Source: HIMB11 sp965657135
Lineage (GTDB): Bacteria; Pseudomonadota; Alphaproteobacteria; Rhodobacterales; Rhodobacteraceae
Length of the DNA: 64,000 nt
Reading direction: 5' to 3'
NCBI GenBank assembly: GCA_965657135.1
Contig: CBFHNF010000002.1
Coordinates: forward strand, 62,001 to 126,000
The position numbers and the translations under genes are program-made. Every line of letters starts with the position of its first letter. Within the stretch, counting starts at the first letter, position 1. Under the pieces are notes generated by a model that had not been told where the DNA came from, did not search any database, and worked only from the letters and a program-made list of their open reading frames with translations. Below are positions 41,840 to 51,074 of this stretch, piece by piece.

Positions 41840-42444
41840 AGTGCGGCCTCGATCACTTTGGTTCCGATCATCGCATCGCGTGTCACGATTTGGCTGAGTT
41901 GATCTTCTGACCAGCCCTCTGTACCTTTCGGACGCTCTGGGATGACCAAATACCGAATTTCTGCAGTGCTGTCCCAAACGCGAATTGCTGTTTCAGGTGA
42001 AAGCTGTGTTCCAAACTCTGCTAAAACGGCACGCGGTTCGCGCACGGCGCGCGCGCGATAAGCATCAGATTTATACCATCCCGGCGGTATGCCCAGCAAC
42101 GGCCATGGATAACAGCTACATAACGTACAAACGATTAAATTATGTGTTGAAGAGGTGTTTTCCACCGCAACGATGTGTTCCCCTTGGCGTCCGTAGTACC
42201 CCATTTCACGGACTGCAGCAGTTGCATCGCCCAATAGTGCTGCGCGAAACTCTGCGTCCACCCAGGCTTTAGCGACAACTTTAGCGCCGTTTTGTGGGCC
42301 AATTTTATGTGCATAGGTTTCGATAATTTCTTCCAGCGCGGCAGGGTCAACCAACCCCTTGTCAACAAGAAGCGTTTCAAGCGCCTTTACCCGCAGTGCA
42401 GGGTCAGACGGCAATAAAGAATGAGAATGATCATCATGAGGCAT
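41836..42444 (-). CDS. nthA: Nitrile hydratase alpha subunit, cobalt type
   Basis: 202 residues from the ATG at 42444 (the frame extends to 42480). The metal-binding claw is VCTLCSCYPWPLLG with Cys106, Cys109 and Cys111. Thr between the first two (CTLCSC) plus Tyr after it marks cobalt enzymes, iron enzymes having CSLCSC. Order alpha-beta-activator and four-base and one-base overlaps imply one operon. No amidase gene follows. Confidence 0.94.
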   Translation of the reverse strand: MPHDDHSHSLLPSDPALRVKALETLLVDKGLVDPAALEEIIETYAHKIGPQNGAKVVAKAWVDAEFRAALLGDATAAVREMGYYGRQGEHIVAVENTSSTHNLIVCTLCSCYPWPLLGIPPGWYKSDAYRARAVREPRAVLAEFGTQLSPETAIRVWDSTAEIRYLVIPERPKGTEGWSEDQLSQIVTRDAMIGTKVIEAAL

Positions 42445-42527
42445 ACTTCTATTGAAACAAAGAATATTTGTTGTGTCCACTACAATTCGGTATCAAAATT
42501 TTCTTGTTTTGATTAGGTTTATAACGA

Positions 42528-43352
42528 ATGATGGTGATGGATTGGATAGAGGAGAAAATGAAACAAGTGCATGATTTTCTCGCGGAATGCCAACTGTTGT
42601 CTTCTGTAATTGAACCCATCGGTGCGCGCGATTTTGAAATGGTGACCCAGTTCAAAGGCTGGACGATCGAAGATGTTTTAACTCATCTATATTTTTGGAA
42701 TGTGCAGGCGGATCATTCTATTTTCGCACCAGATTTGTTTGCGAAAACCCTGTCTGAAATATTACCAGCGATCCAATCCCATGGAATGCGGCCCGTTGAA
42801 AACGCGCGGATCTCCCCTCGCGGATTTCAGTTATATCAGGCATGGAATGATCACTTTCATGATTTTTGTTCTCGGTTGAATGGAATTGATCCAAAGTTGC
42901 GGGTGAAGTGGGCGGGTCCAGATATGTCCGTGCGCTCCTCGATAACGGCGCGACAGATGGAAACTTGGGCCCATGGACACGAGGTTTTTGATTGTTTGGG
43001 ACAGCAGCGCCATGAGGGCGACCGGATTGAAAATATCGTCATCTTGGGGGTGAACACATTCGGGTGGTCACATAGTGTTCAAGGGCTGGATATACCCGAA
43101 CAGTTACCACATTTGAAATTGACCTCGCCCTCTGGTGAAATCTGGGAATTTGGGAACCCCAGCGACCCTGAACGGATTGAAGGAACAGCAGTCGCCTTTG
43201 CTCAGGTGGTGACACAGACGCGCAGTGTGTTTGACACAGATTTGCAAATCACAGGGTCAGGGGCACAATTATGGATGGAAACGGCACAATGCTTCGCTGG
43301 CGGAAAAGAAGCCCCGCCGCGAAAAGGTGCGCGATTTGTGCAAGGCCATTGA
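42528..43352 (+). CDS. TIGR03084-type metal-binding DinB/maleylpyruvate-isomerase-like protein
   Basis: 274 residues. N-terminal four-helix DinB-like domain with FKGWTIEDVLTHLYFWNVQ (first metal His) and ARQMETWAHGHEVFDCLG (second and third), then a C-terminal sterol-carrier-like domain (LTSPSGEIWEFGNPSD, RIEGTAVAFAQVVTQTR, GAQLWMETAQCFAG). Family members may be thiol-dependent transferases; substrate unknown. The ATG at 42558 preceded by AGGAG is an alternative start. Confidence 0.8.
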   Translation: MMVMDWIEEKMKQVHDFLAECQLLSSVIEPIGARDFEMVTQFKGWTIEDVLTHLYFWNVQADHSIFAPDLFAKTLSEILPAIQSHGMRPVENARISPRGFQLYQAWNDHFHDFCSRLNGIDPKLRVKWAGPDMSVRSSITARQMETWAHGHEVFDCLGQQRHEGDRIENIVILGVNTFGWSHSVQGLDIPEQLPHLKLTSPSGEIWEFGNPSDPERIEGTAVAFAQVVTQTRSVFDTDLQITGSGAQLWMETAQCFAGGKEAPPRKGARFVQGH

Positions 43353-43790
43353 TTAGGATGTAAAGAACGTTACCAACAGTGACAGGGTGACGATCCCGCT
43401 AAGCCACAGGCGCAAATTCATCCACCAGTGTGGCGTTACACCTCTATTTGCGAAATAGCGATCCACGCACAATAATGTAGGAAACGCAATGATTAGGCAT
43501 AGATGCACATGGTTTCGCGCAAATAACATCACGGCGAACATAAATAGCGCAGGCACAACCGCATAGATATAAGCGCTCGTGCTTTCCCCACCATTCAAGA
43601 GCGCGGCAAAATTCCAGTGTGTTCCAGACATATAGGCAAAAATCACGATACCGTAGGTAATTTGTAAATTTTCACCCATCAGGTGTTCAGGTAGGCGAAA
43701 GGGCACAAAATGACTAAGCAGGCCCCATAAAAACGGGAGCGTTCCTGCAAATCCAAATAGATATGGTTTGATTAGGCGCATTTCACCCAT
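43353..43790 (-). CDS. DUF3429 membrane protein
   Basis: 145 residues from the ATG at 43790, five predicted membrane helices (LFGFAGTLPFLWGLLSHFV, YGIVIFAYMSGTHWNFAALL, YAVVPALFMFAVMLF). The SGTHWNF core is the DUF3429 signature. Function unknown. It converges directly on the TIGR03084 gene with no gap. Confidence 0.78.
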   Translation of the reverse strand: MGEMRLIKPYLFGFAGTLPFLWGLLSHFVPFRLPEHLMGENLQITYGIVIFAYMSGTHWNFAALLNGGESTSAYIYAVVPALFMFAVMLFARNHVHLCLIIAFPTLLCVDRYFANRGVTPHWWMNLRLWLSGIVTLSLLVTFFTS

Positions 43791-43875
43791 GCATATTCCC
43801 CAATAGTTTGGTCGCTTTATGCTGATGTGAACTGGTGTGTTTGAGGGCAAAATCAATGTGTTTCAGCACAAAATA

Positions 43876-44511
43876 CTATTTTGTCATGACCAGCAGTCGG
43901 GCCTGATCCGCACTGTGTTCGTGATCCGCATCGGGTCCATAAATTGGCACGGTGCGTGTTTCAAAACGGGCATATTTATTGGCAAGCATCTCAAGCTCAA
44001 TGGGAAATTTCAGAGCATGCCAATGATAATTGTTTATGGAAATTACGATATGGCCACCACGTTTTGTGACACGCAATAGTTCTGCAAGGGCAGCTGGTCC
44101 AACATGCCCCAAGGTAAAAGTTCCTGAGCTTACAATCCCATCATAGGTGTTATCGACTACCGGCAAACCCTTGGTGACATCGGCACAAAACAAAGACGTA
44201 TACATCCCTTTTTCAGCGGCCACATCCAGCATCTCTTGCGAAATATCAGTTGCATCAATGTGGTATTCTCCCAGCAGCCCAAGAACCTCTGCAAGAGCAC
44301 CTGTACCCGCCCCTATATCCAGTACCTTTGGCCCTCCATTCACACTGTGATATGCTTCACCTACGTGCTGGTGCAGAATATAATCCATGCTTGTGCGATA
44401 GCCGGCATCATAGGTGTCTGCCCAAGCGGCATACAGCTTAATGTTATCCTCTGGTGTCTCTAGATCATAGGCGGCTTCTAGGTTTTCGATGCCCTTGAAT
44501 GGTTGTCGCAT
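43876..44511 (-). CDS. SAM-dependent methyltransferase, class I
   Basis: 211 residues from the ATG at 44511; the frame runs 80 codons further upstream but only as antisense of the LysE gene. SAM motif I is VLDIGAGTGALAEVL, followed by IDATDISQEML (motif II) and SSGTFTLGHVGPAALAELLRV. Substrate not predictable. LysE gene lies 11 bases upstream on the same strand. Confidence 0.85.
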   Translation of the reverse strand: MRQPFKGIENLEAAYDLETPEDNIKLYAAWADTYDAGYRTSMDYILHQHVGEAYHSVNGGPKVLDIGAGTGALAEVLGLLGEYHIDATDISQEMLDVAAEKGMYTSLFCADVTKGLPVVDNTYDGIVSSGTFTLGHVGPAALAELLRVTKRGGHIVISINNYHWHALKFPIELEMLANKYARFETRTVPIYGPDADHEHSADQARLLVMTK

Positions 44512-44522
44512 ATCAGCCTTCC

Positions 44523-45116
44523 TTACACAAAAATCAATATTGCAGAGCTGGCCAGCACGCCTGCCATTGCCATCATAAACCCGCGCCAAATTAATGGCTG
44601 CCGTAAATATTTTGCGAATACATGGCCAGCGAAGGTCCAGAATAAACAAACAAAAAGGTTGATTACACAAAACCCCAAAGACAGGCGCAAGGCCTCGGCC
44701 CAAATGCTTAACCCAATCGAAAACCCAGCTGTCGCGGCAAAGGCGACGGCCCAAATTTTTGGATTAACCACTTGAAATAAAACTGCCTGCAAAAAGGTAA
44801 AAGGACGATCACGATCGTGGGCCTTTGCCCGGGAGGCGGTAATCAATTTCCACGATAGCCAGAGGATCCACAAGGCCGAGATGAGTTTGATCGTAATTTC
44901 CAAAACTGGAAATGCAATAAGGATCGATTGCACGCCAAGTACACTCGCCGCAGCGACAAGGCCAGTGCCGATTGGAACACCTAACAAATGGGGCAGGGTG
45001 GCCATAAACCCAAACCGCGCCCCCGAAGTTGTCAGCATGACAACATTCGGTCCAGGTGAAAAAAGGCCCGCAAAAATAAAAATAAACATTGGTAAGGATG
45101 CCGAGAGGATGGACAA
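44523..45116 (-). CDS. LysE/RhtB-family amino-acid exporter
   Basis: 197 residues, six membrane segments. FSPGPNVVMLTTSGARFGFMATLPHLLGVPIG is the LysE signature, and FLQAVLFQVVNPKIWAVAFAATAGF the second conserved block. Exports amino acids or related metabolites; substrate unknown. Two bases separate it from the M20 gene. Confidence 0.88.
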   Translation of the reverse strand: MSILSASLPMFIFIFAGLFSPGPNVVMLTTSGARFGFMATLPHLLGVPIGTGLVAAASVLGVQSILIAFPVLEITIKLISALWILWLSWKLITASRAKAHDRDRPFTFLQAVLFQVVNPKIWAVAFAATAGFSIGLSIWAEALRLSLGFCVINLFVCLFWTFAGHVFAKYLRQPLIWRGFMMAMAGVLASSAILIFV

Positions 45117-45118
45117 AC

Positions 45119-46291
45119 CTAAACCGCGTTTGGTGTTAGACGTTTTTCGGCGACGCGCGCCATAATTGATGCGCCCACAGGCAGAACCTCTAGCCCAAGT
45201 ATGAATGAAGGATTATGCAATCCAACGGTCCCCACATGTCCCACACGGCAATATGCTCCGGGGATTGATTTCATCATATCTGCGAAATCCTCTGATCCAG
45301 TCGCAGGTTGAATTTTGTCGGACACCCGATCAGTCCCCACAATATCTGCCGCCGCATCAAGATACGCAGAACTAAGATCATTGTCGTTTTGCAAAACTGA
45401 AAAGGCCGCTCGGATGTCCAGCGTCACTTCGGCATCGTATGCGGTTGCGACACCGTCGCAAATCGCGCGCATCCGATTGCACACCAGGTCAAAAATGTCA
45501 TCTTTGAAATATCGGATGGTGCCACATAAATGTGCCGTCTGGGGAATCACGTTATAGGCCGATCCTGCGTGCACCTGTGTTATCGACAGGACGCACGTCT
45601 CAAGCGGTGGGACATTTCGCGAGATGATTGCATTTAAATCGGTGATCAGTGAATTGGTGATTTGAATCGCGTCTTTTGCGTTTTGCGGCATGGCGGCATG
45701 GGCGCCTTTGCCGCTAACATGAATATCGAAAAAAGCAGCTCCCGCCATAGCAGCGCCACGACATATTTCAAACGTGCCGGGATTCCCATTCGGTGAATTG
45801 TGCATGCCGAAAACTTCATCACATGGAAAACGATCAAACAGGCCGTCTTCGATCATTGCCTTGGCGCCGCCCAGTCCCTCTTCGGCGGGTTGGAAAATGA
45901 CAATCACTTCGCCCTGAAAATCCCGCGTTTCGGCCAAATGCTTTGCCGCACCCAGCAACATTGTGGTGTGTGCATCGTGCCCACAGGCATGCATTTTTCC
46001 GTCTTTTTGGGATTTATAGGCCAACTCGGTTTCTTCGTGAATGGGCAATGCATCCATATCAGCTCGCAAGCCGATACGCCGGTTTCCAGCATGCTTTCCT
46101 TTTATAACACCCACAACACCCGTAACGCCAATGCCTGTATGCACTTCATCTACACCAAAATCAGTCAAGTATTGTGCCACGATTTTGCTTGTGCGTACCT
46201 CTTCAAATCCAATCTCTGGGTTTTGATGGAAATCTTTGTAGATATCTTCCATTTGATTGGTAAAGTTGGAAATGACTGGCAAAATGTTCAT
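45119..46291 (-). CDS. M20-family amidohydrolase (hippurate hydrolase/N-acyl amino-acid type)
   Basis: 390 residues from the ATG at 46291 with GAGG eight bases ahead; the 42 codons before it are not convincing. Motifs HQNPEIGFEE, GLRADMDALPIHEE, HACGHDAHTTMLLGAAK (metal Cys/His), FQPAEEGLGGAKAMIEDG, HNSPNGNPG and the dimerisation HVSGKGAHAAMPQ. Hydrolyses N-acyl amino acids or hippurate. With LysE downstream, the pair could release and export an amino acid; this is inference. Confidence 0.88.
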   Translation of the reverse strand: MNILPVISNFTNQMEDIYKDFHQNPEIGFEEVRTSKIVAQYLTDFGVDEVHTGIGVTGVVGVIKGKHAGNRRIGLRADMDALPIHEETELAYKSQKDGKMHACGHDAHTTMLLGAAKHLAETRDFQGEVIVIFQPAEEGLGGAKAMIEDGLFDRFPCDEVFGMHNSPNGNPGTFEICRGAAMAGAAFFDIHVSGKGAHAAMPQNAKDAIQITNSLITDLNAIISRNVPPLETCVLSITQVHAGSAYNVIPQTAHLCGTIRYFKDDIFDLVCNRMRAICDGVATAYDAEVTLDIRAAFSVLQNDNDLSSAYLDAAADIVGTDRVSDKIQPATGSEDFADMMKSIPGAYCRVGHVGTVGLHNPSFILGLEVLPVGASIMARVAEKRLTPNAV

Positions 46292-46409
46292 ATTAGCCTC
46301 TGTTTGAATGAGCAAGTGATTGATTATGGCCGAGGTTACACGTGAATTTGGCTGCGTCAAATAAGTTTGCAGCAAATAAATCGCAATATTAAGTGATAAA
46401 GGCACCAAA

Positions 46410-47156
46410 ATGAGCACACTTTACATCACAGGCGCAGGCGTCAGCGCACAAAGTGGGATCCCCACATTTCGGGGCGAAGATGGCTTTTGGACGATCGGCA
46501 GCGTGAATTACACACCCCAAGAAATGGCGACGAGAGAGATGTATTTAAATCATCCCGATGCGTTTTTGCTGTGGTATTTTCGACGCTTCGCCTGTTATCG
46601 CGATATCGTGCCGAACGACGTTCATCATTGGTTGTCAGATAAACGGCTGATCACCCAAAACATTGATGGTCTGGATGGTAAGGCGGGAAATGGAACGTAC
46701 ATTCCGATCCATGGTCGATTGGACAAGGTTACAGTGTTGCACCAGCAGGGTGAAACAGTGGCTTTATTGGACGCGCCATGGGAACAGGTGGTGTCACAGT
46801 GTCCAGATATCGAGGATGATGAAGCCGTGAAAAAGGCCTTGTTGGATGCATTTCGAATTTCGAAAATATCGCTGATCCCTGAATTGGGTCATTCTTTGAA
46901 GCCATTTGTTTTGCTATTTGATGAATATTATACCGATCTGTATCGGATGAATATGGCGGAAAACTGGATGCAACAGTCCACGCGTTTCGTGTTCATGGGG
47001 ACGTCCTTTAGCGTTAATATCACAAACATAGCCCTACGCTTGGCGATCATGAATGGTGCAGAAATTCATGTAGTGGATCCATTCCCGATTGATTTGGGGA
47101 TGGAACATATCACCTATCATAAAATGCGCGCTGACGAATATATTTGCCACGCCTAG
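46410..47156 (+). CDS. SIR2-family NAD-dependent protein deacylase-like, without the zinc-binding cysteines
   Basis: 248 residues. Sirtuin NAD site GAGVSAQSGIPTFRG (8-22), TQNIDGLD (82-89) and catalytic His101 (PIHGR). The stretch 102-165, where sirtuins carry two CxxC pairs, has a single Cys (131). LKPFVLLFDEYY stands in place of RPxVVxFGE. GTSFSV and HVVDPFPI complete the Rossmann half. Deacylase activity is uncertain; it may bind NAD for another reaction. Confidence 0.75.
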   Translation: MSTLYITGAGVSAQSGIPTFRGEDGFWTIGSVNYTPQEMATREMYLNHPDAFLLWYFRRFACYRDIVPNDVHHWLSDKRLITQNIDGLDGKAGNGTYIPIHGRLDKVTVLHQQGETVALLDAPWEQVVSQCPDIEDDEAVKKALLDAFRISKISLIPELGHSLKPFVLLFDEYYTDLYRMNMAENWMQQSTRFVFMGTSFSVNITNIALRLAIMNGAEIHVVDPFPIDLGMEHITYHKMRADEYICHA

Positions 47157-47563
47157 TTCGGGACGAAAAACGTCGCTGATGCCCGGGCGACTGGCTTATC
47201 GCTTGGCAAAGCGATCATGCTGGCCTCACAAAATATCAAGGAGCGCCCTTTTTTGACAACCTGCGCATCGCAAATTATGCGATCCCCTTTGGCCCCACTT
47301 AGGAAACGCGTTTCCAAATTCGTTGTTGCCACTGGTACGAATGCATCAAGCGCAGAAATACATGCGAATACCATTGCCGTATCCGCCAGAGAACTGAGCG
47401 CTTGACCAGACACGATGCCCCCAACACGTTCGATATGTGGGTGGATCGGAATTTCAAGCGTCGCACCATTGGCGGACATTTGCGTAATGGTGATGTTTAA
47501 ATCCAATATCCACTCAGCAAAATTTGCCCCCAAGAAATCCTGAGCTGCTTGTGTCGTGATCAT
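47153..47563 (-). CDS. PaaI-family hotdog thioesterase
   Basis: 136 residues. Pattern PIHPHIERVGGIVSGQALSSLADTAMVFA, VATTNLETRFLSGAKGDRIICDAQVVKKGRSLIFCEASM. GGIxxGxALxSLxDTA contains the usual catalytic region. Cleaves acyl-CoA esters. Four-base overlap with the Gfo/Idh gene upstream and with the convergent SIR2 stop. Confidence 0.85.
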   Translation of the reverse strand: MITTQAAQDFLGANFAEWILDLNITITQMSANGATLEIPIHPHIERVGGIVSGQALSSLADTAMVFACISALDAFVPVATTNLETRFLSGAKGDRIICDAQVVKKGRSLIFCEASMIALPSDKPVARASATFFVPN

Positions 47564-48678
47564 GGAGCGTCCGCCAGTACATTGTTTACATCAACCCATG
47601 CGCCCGTTTGCGAGGAGCGGATCGCGGCATCAATGACTTCGGCAACGGCCAATCCGTCACGAAATGTTGGGAAACGTGGTTTGCCTGTTTCAATGGCCTC
47701 GATGAAATCTTTGGCTTCGATGATGATCATATCTTGATATCCGGTACCGTGCCCGGGGCCCTGGCAAAAGGGTAAATAATCTGGATGTTCTGGCCCTGTC
47801 AGGATTTTGCGGAAACCGCGTTCTGCCTCTGGGCCTTCGCTACGATAAAGCCAGAGAGCATTTTGATCTTCTTGATCAAAACGAATGGATCCTTTGGTAC
47901 CATGAATTTCATAGGCATATCCCATTTTGCGTCCTGTTGCCACGCGACTCGAATAGATGTGCCCCATTACACCATTTGCAAATCGGCACATGATTTGCGC
48001 GTGATCATCGTTGGTCACCGCGCCGCCCGTGCGTGTTTTATGCACGGTTTCGACCTCTGCCATCACGCGCGTTATGGGGCCCATCAATCGCAAGGCTGCA
48101 TTGACAGGATGTGGTGCCAAATCCCCCATGTTTCCCGTGGCCATACCCTCACAGCGCCAGTTTTTGGGCAACAATGGGTCAGATAAAAAGTCTTCGGTAT
48201 GTTCACAGCGGAACCAAGTGACATCGCCAATTTCGCCGTTTTGGATCAAGTCATACGCAAAACGGGATGCAGGCGTGCGGATATAGTTAAATCCAACCAT
48301 ATTCGGCACATTCGCGGCCTCGGCCAATGTGACCATCGCACGTGCGCCTTCTATTGTGTCGGCGATGGGTTTTTCACACAACACTGGTTTCCCCAAGGCG
48401 ATCGCCGCGCGTGCAATGGCCTCGTGTGTGTCTTGCGGGGACGCAATTATGACGGCTTCAACCTTTGGGTCATTCACCAAATCAAGCCAATCGCTGGCTG
48501 CCCGCCTGAACCCGTAGCTAGTGCGATATCGTTCCGCACTTTCAGGAGAAGATGCCGCAATAGTTTGCAAAACAGGGCGTAATTTCGTGTTAAATACAGC
48601 GCCAACTGCGGACATGGCAACACTGTGTGCCTTGCCCATGTATCCACCGCCAACTACTCCAATTCCGATCTCTGTCAT
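47560..48678 (-). CDS. Gfo/Idh/MocA-family oxidoreductase
   Basis: 372 residues from the ATG at 48678, GGGGA six bases ahead. Rossmann IGVVGGGYMGKAHSVAM, then VIIASPQDTHEAIARAAIALGKPVLCEKPIADT with the EKP catalytic Lys, and the C-terminal sheet domain with NMGDLAPHPVNAALRLMGP. Such enzymes oxidise sugars, inositols or similar polyols with NAD(P). Substrate unknown. Confidence 0.88.
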   Translation of the reverse strand: MTEIGIGVVGGGYMGKAHSVAMSAVGAVFNTKLRPVLQTIAASSPESAERYRTSYGFRRAASDWLDLVNDPKVEAVIIASPQDTHEAIARAAIALGKPVLCEKPIADTIEGARAMVTLAEAANVPNMVGFNYIRTPASRFAYDLIQNGEIGDVTWFRCEHTEDFLSDPLLPKNWRCEGMATGNMGDLAPHPVNAALRLMGPITRVMAEVETVHKTRTGGAVTNDDHAQIMCRFANGVMGHIYSSRVATGRKMGYAYEIHGTKGSIRFDQEDQNALWLYRSEGPEAERGFRKILTGPEHPDYLPFCQGPGHGTGYQDMIIIEAKDFIEAIETGKPRFPTFRDGLAVAEVIDAAIRSSQTGAWVDVNNVLADAP

Positions 48679-48895
48679 GTCTATTCCCCAATGCGATACT
48701 TTGTTGGAAAACAGAGTGACGGCAGATTTAGAAGTTTCAAGCCTTTTCGAAAAACGGATCACAAAAAATGAAAAACCAGACAGTTTTTAGGGGGTGCGAC
48801 ACCATGCCCACATATTTTGCATGTGCAGCATGACCTAGGGAAAAGGTGAATGAATTCAGCGCGAGACACTGTTTTCGCGTTTGCAGCATTTGCAT

Positions 48896-48915
48896 GTGTA
48901 TACAATAGTATTCAC
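48896..48915. promoter_or_regulatory. Imperfect palindrome, candidate operator upstream of the MaoC-like hydratase gene
   Basis: GTGTATAC-AATA-GTATTCAC: eight-base arms with one mismatch around a four-base spacer, 72 bases before the hydratase ATG. The 308-base gap 48679-48986 is otherwise AT-rich toward the right and holds no gene. The arms resemble GTMTATAC half-sites of HutC-type GntR regulators, but no such gene is adjacent. Confidence 0.3.
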
Positions 48916-48986
48916 GTAAGTTACTGATTTTATTATTAAAAATATTAAATACCGGATACAGTGCTATAAAACAGTGAGGATGTCCC

Positions 48987-49835
48987 ATGGATCAATTCAA
49001 CTTATCGGTATGGGCAGGAAAAACAAAGACAGAGCGCGACTGCATTAATGAAGAACGTGCCGCACAAATACACGCGACCCTGGGGCAACCTGGATCAGAC
49101 GCACCAAAATTAGCAGATGCGCTACCGCCGCTGTGGCATTGGTGCGCCTTCGGACCTGATGCGATGACTCGCGATCTGAAAGTGGATGGACATGCAAGTG
49201 GAGGCGATTTTTTGCCCCCGATCAAGTTGCCACGCCGGATGTGGGCAGGTGGTGCCTTAGAATTTCACGCACCTCTTTTCATAGGGGACACCATCACCCG
49301 AACATCCACAATTCGCGAAGTTGCGGAGAAGGAAACGGGTGCAGGTCCGATGGTTTTGGTGACAGTTGACCATATCTTGTGTGGACCGCGCGGTGTTTCA
49401 CTCACCGAGCGACAAGACATCGCCTATCTTGAAATTCCCGCGGCATATGCGCCTCCTAAAAAGCGGCCCATCCCTAGCGAAGTGGATTTTCAGCTGGATA
49501 TGCACATGTCCTCGCCTTTGCTATTCCGGTATTCAGCGGTAACGTTCAACGCGCACAGAATTCACTACGACGTAGAATATGCGCGAACTGAGGAAAGTTA
49601 CCCAGGTCTTGTTGTACATGGACCCTTGCAGGCTACGCTGCTTATGCAGTCGGCCGTGCAGCATCGTGGCGAGGTGCCACAATACTTTGATTTCCGCGGT
49701 GTGCATCCTGCCTTTGCGGGTGAGGAGTTCAGCATCCTAGGCGTTAATGAGGACACTGCCACTATGCGTTTGTTCACTGGCTCTGCAGGACATCAATGTA
49801 TGCAGGCAACCGCAATTTGGGGGGCAACGGTATGA
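48987..49835 (+). CDS. MaoC-like (HTD2/FAS1-dehydratase type) enoyl-CoA hydratase
   Basis: 282 residues, double hotdog. N-terminal half with ALPPLWHWCAFGP, HASGGDFLPPIKLPRRMWAGG; C-terminal half with the hydratase motif LFRYSAVTFNAHRIHYDVEYAR (catalytic Asn/His) and GLVVHGPLQATLLMQ. Close in plan to mesaconyl-C4-CoA and itaconyl-CoA hydratases. In this cluster it could hydrate an aryl- or dicarboxyl-enoyl-CoA. ATGA overlap with the CoA-transferase gene. Confidence 0.83.
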   Translation: MDQFNLSVWAGKTKTERDCINEERAAQIHATLGQPGSDAPKLADALPPLWHWCAFGPDAMTRDLKVDGHASGGDFLPPIKLPRRMWAGGALEFHAPLFIGDTITRTSTIREVAEKETGAGPMVLVTVDHILCGPRGVSLTERQDIAYLEIPAAYAPPKKRPIPSEVDFQLDMHMSSPLLFRYSAVTFNAHRIHYDVEYARTEESYPGLVVHGPLQATLLMQSAVQHRGEVPQYFDFRGVHPAFAGEEFSILGVNEDTATMRLFTGSAGHQCMQATAIWGATV

Positions 49836-51067
49836 GCGGTGTTTTGAAAGGTATGCGTGTTGTTGAAGGATCGGCATTTGTTGCTGTCCCTCTCGCTGGA
49901 ATGACATTGGCCCAGATGGGCGCTGAGGTGATACGGTTTGACCGTGTTCAAGGGGGCCTAGATGCGGGCCGCTGGCCGCTTGCTCCGAACGGTCAAAGCC
50001 TGTTTTGGGATGGTATGAACAAAGGAAAAAAATCAATTGCCGTCGATATGAAAGACCCGCGCGGCAAAGAGTTGATCACACAGATTATTACGGCACCGGG
50101 TGAGGATGCTGGCTTATTCCTGACAAACCTAAGGGTGCAGGGATGGATGGATCATGAAACATTATCACAACATCGTCCTGATTTGGTCTCGGTCACACTC
50201 AGTGGGGATCGACATGGGCGTCCGCAAGTTGACTATACGGTTAATCCGGCCCTTGGTATTCCCGATATCACGGGCCCAGAGGGGTCAATCAACCCAACTG
50301 CGAACGCATTGCCAGCGTGGGATTTGATCGCAGGGAATATGTGTGTGTCCGCGCTTTTGGCTGCAGAACGGCATAGATTGCGCCATGGTGCGGGACAGGC
50401 GGTTGATCTGAACCTAAAAGACGTGGCTGCCGCCGTTATCGGACATTTGGGTATGATCGGGGATGCTACATTAAACACGAATGAACGCGGGAAATCCGGG
50501 AATGCGCTTTATGGTGCTTATGGACATGATTTCCTATGTGCCGATGGACGGCGCGTCATGATCATTGGCCTGACGGATCGACAATGGCGCGGCATTGTCA
50601 AGGCAACGGAAACATCAACTCTAATGCAACAATTGGCCCATGAACATAATGTGGATCTGGGTGACGAAGGGGCGCGTTGGCAGCTGAGGCATCACGTCAC
50701 GGCTTTGCTTAGCCCTTGGTTTCAAGAGCGCACGCTTGATCATATCGCTCCGATATTCGATGCGGCTGGATTGACATGGTCAGAGTTTCGATCGACCAAA
50801 CGTGCTCTAGCCGAGGATCCAGACCTAAGTAGCGACAACCCAATGTTTGTCGAAACCCAACAAGGCTGCAGCGGGACCTATTTGGTGCCCAAATCGCCCA
50901 TGTCCTTTGAGAATTGTGAAACACCTTTGGCCGTTAAAGCACCAATCTTAGGTGAACATACCGAGGAAATCCTAGGCGACGTCGTTGGAATGAGTGATGG
51001 TGAAATTTCAAGTTTGTTCGATCGTGGCATCGTGACCGCGCCATCATTCTCGCGCCGAGCGGCGTGA
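49832..51067 (+). CDS. CaiB/BaiF (class III) CoA-transferase
   Basis: 411 residues from the ATG overlapping the upstream stop. LKGMRVVEGSAFVAVPLAGMTLAQMGAEVIRFDRV, NKGKKSIAVDMKDPRGKELI and PILGEHTEEIL at the end are family hallmarks. The catalytic Asp is probably in the PALGIPDITGPEG or AWDLIAGN region. The hydratase plus class III transferase pairing is like the mesaconyl-CoA Meh/Mct pair. The exact acids are unknown. Confidence 0.85.
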   Translation: MSGVLKGMRVVEGSAFVAVPLAGMTLAQMGAEVIRFDRVQGGLDAGRWPLAPNGQSLFWDGMNKGKKSIAVDMKDPRGKELITQIITAPGEDAGLFLTNLRVQGWMDHETLSQHRPDLVSVTLSGDRHGRPQVDYTVNPALGIPDITGPEGSINPTANALPAWDLIAGNMCVSALLAAERHRLRHGAGQAVDLNLKDVAAAVIGHLGMIGDATLNTNERGKSGNALYGAYGHDFLCADGRRVMIIGLTDRQWRGIVKATETSTLMQQLAHEHNVDLGDEGARWQLRHHVTALLSPWFQERTLDHIAPIFDAAGLTWSEFRSTKRALAEDPDLSSDNPMFVETQQGCSGTYLVPKSPMSFENCETPLAVKAPILGEHTEEILGDVVGMSDGEISSLFDRGIVTAPSFSRRAA

Positions 51068-51074
51068 CCTATTG

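Noticed and set aside
44512..44754. An 80-residue N-terminal extension of the methyltransferase
   Set aside because: It runs antisense through the LysE gene and has no family match; the ATG at 44511 gives a normal domain length.
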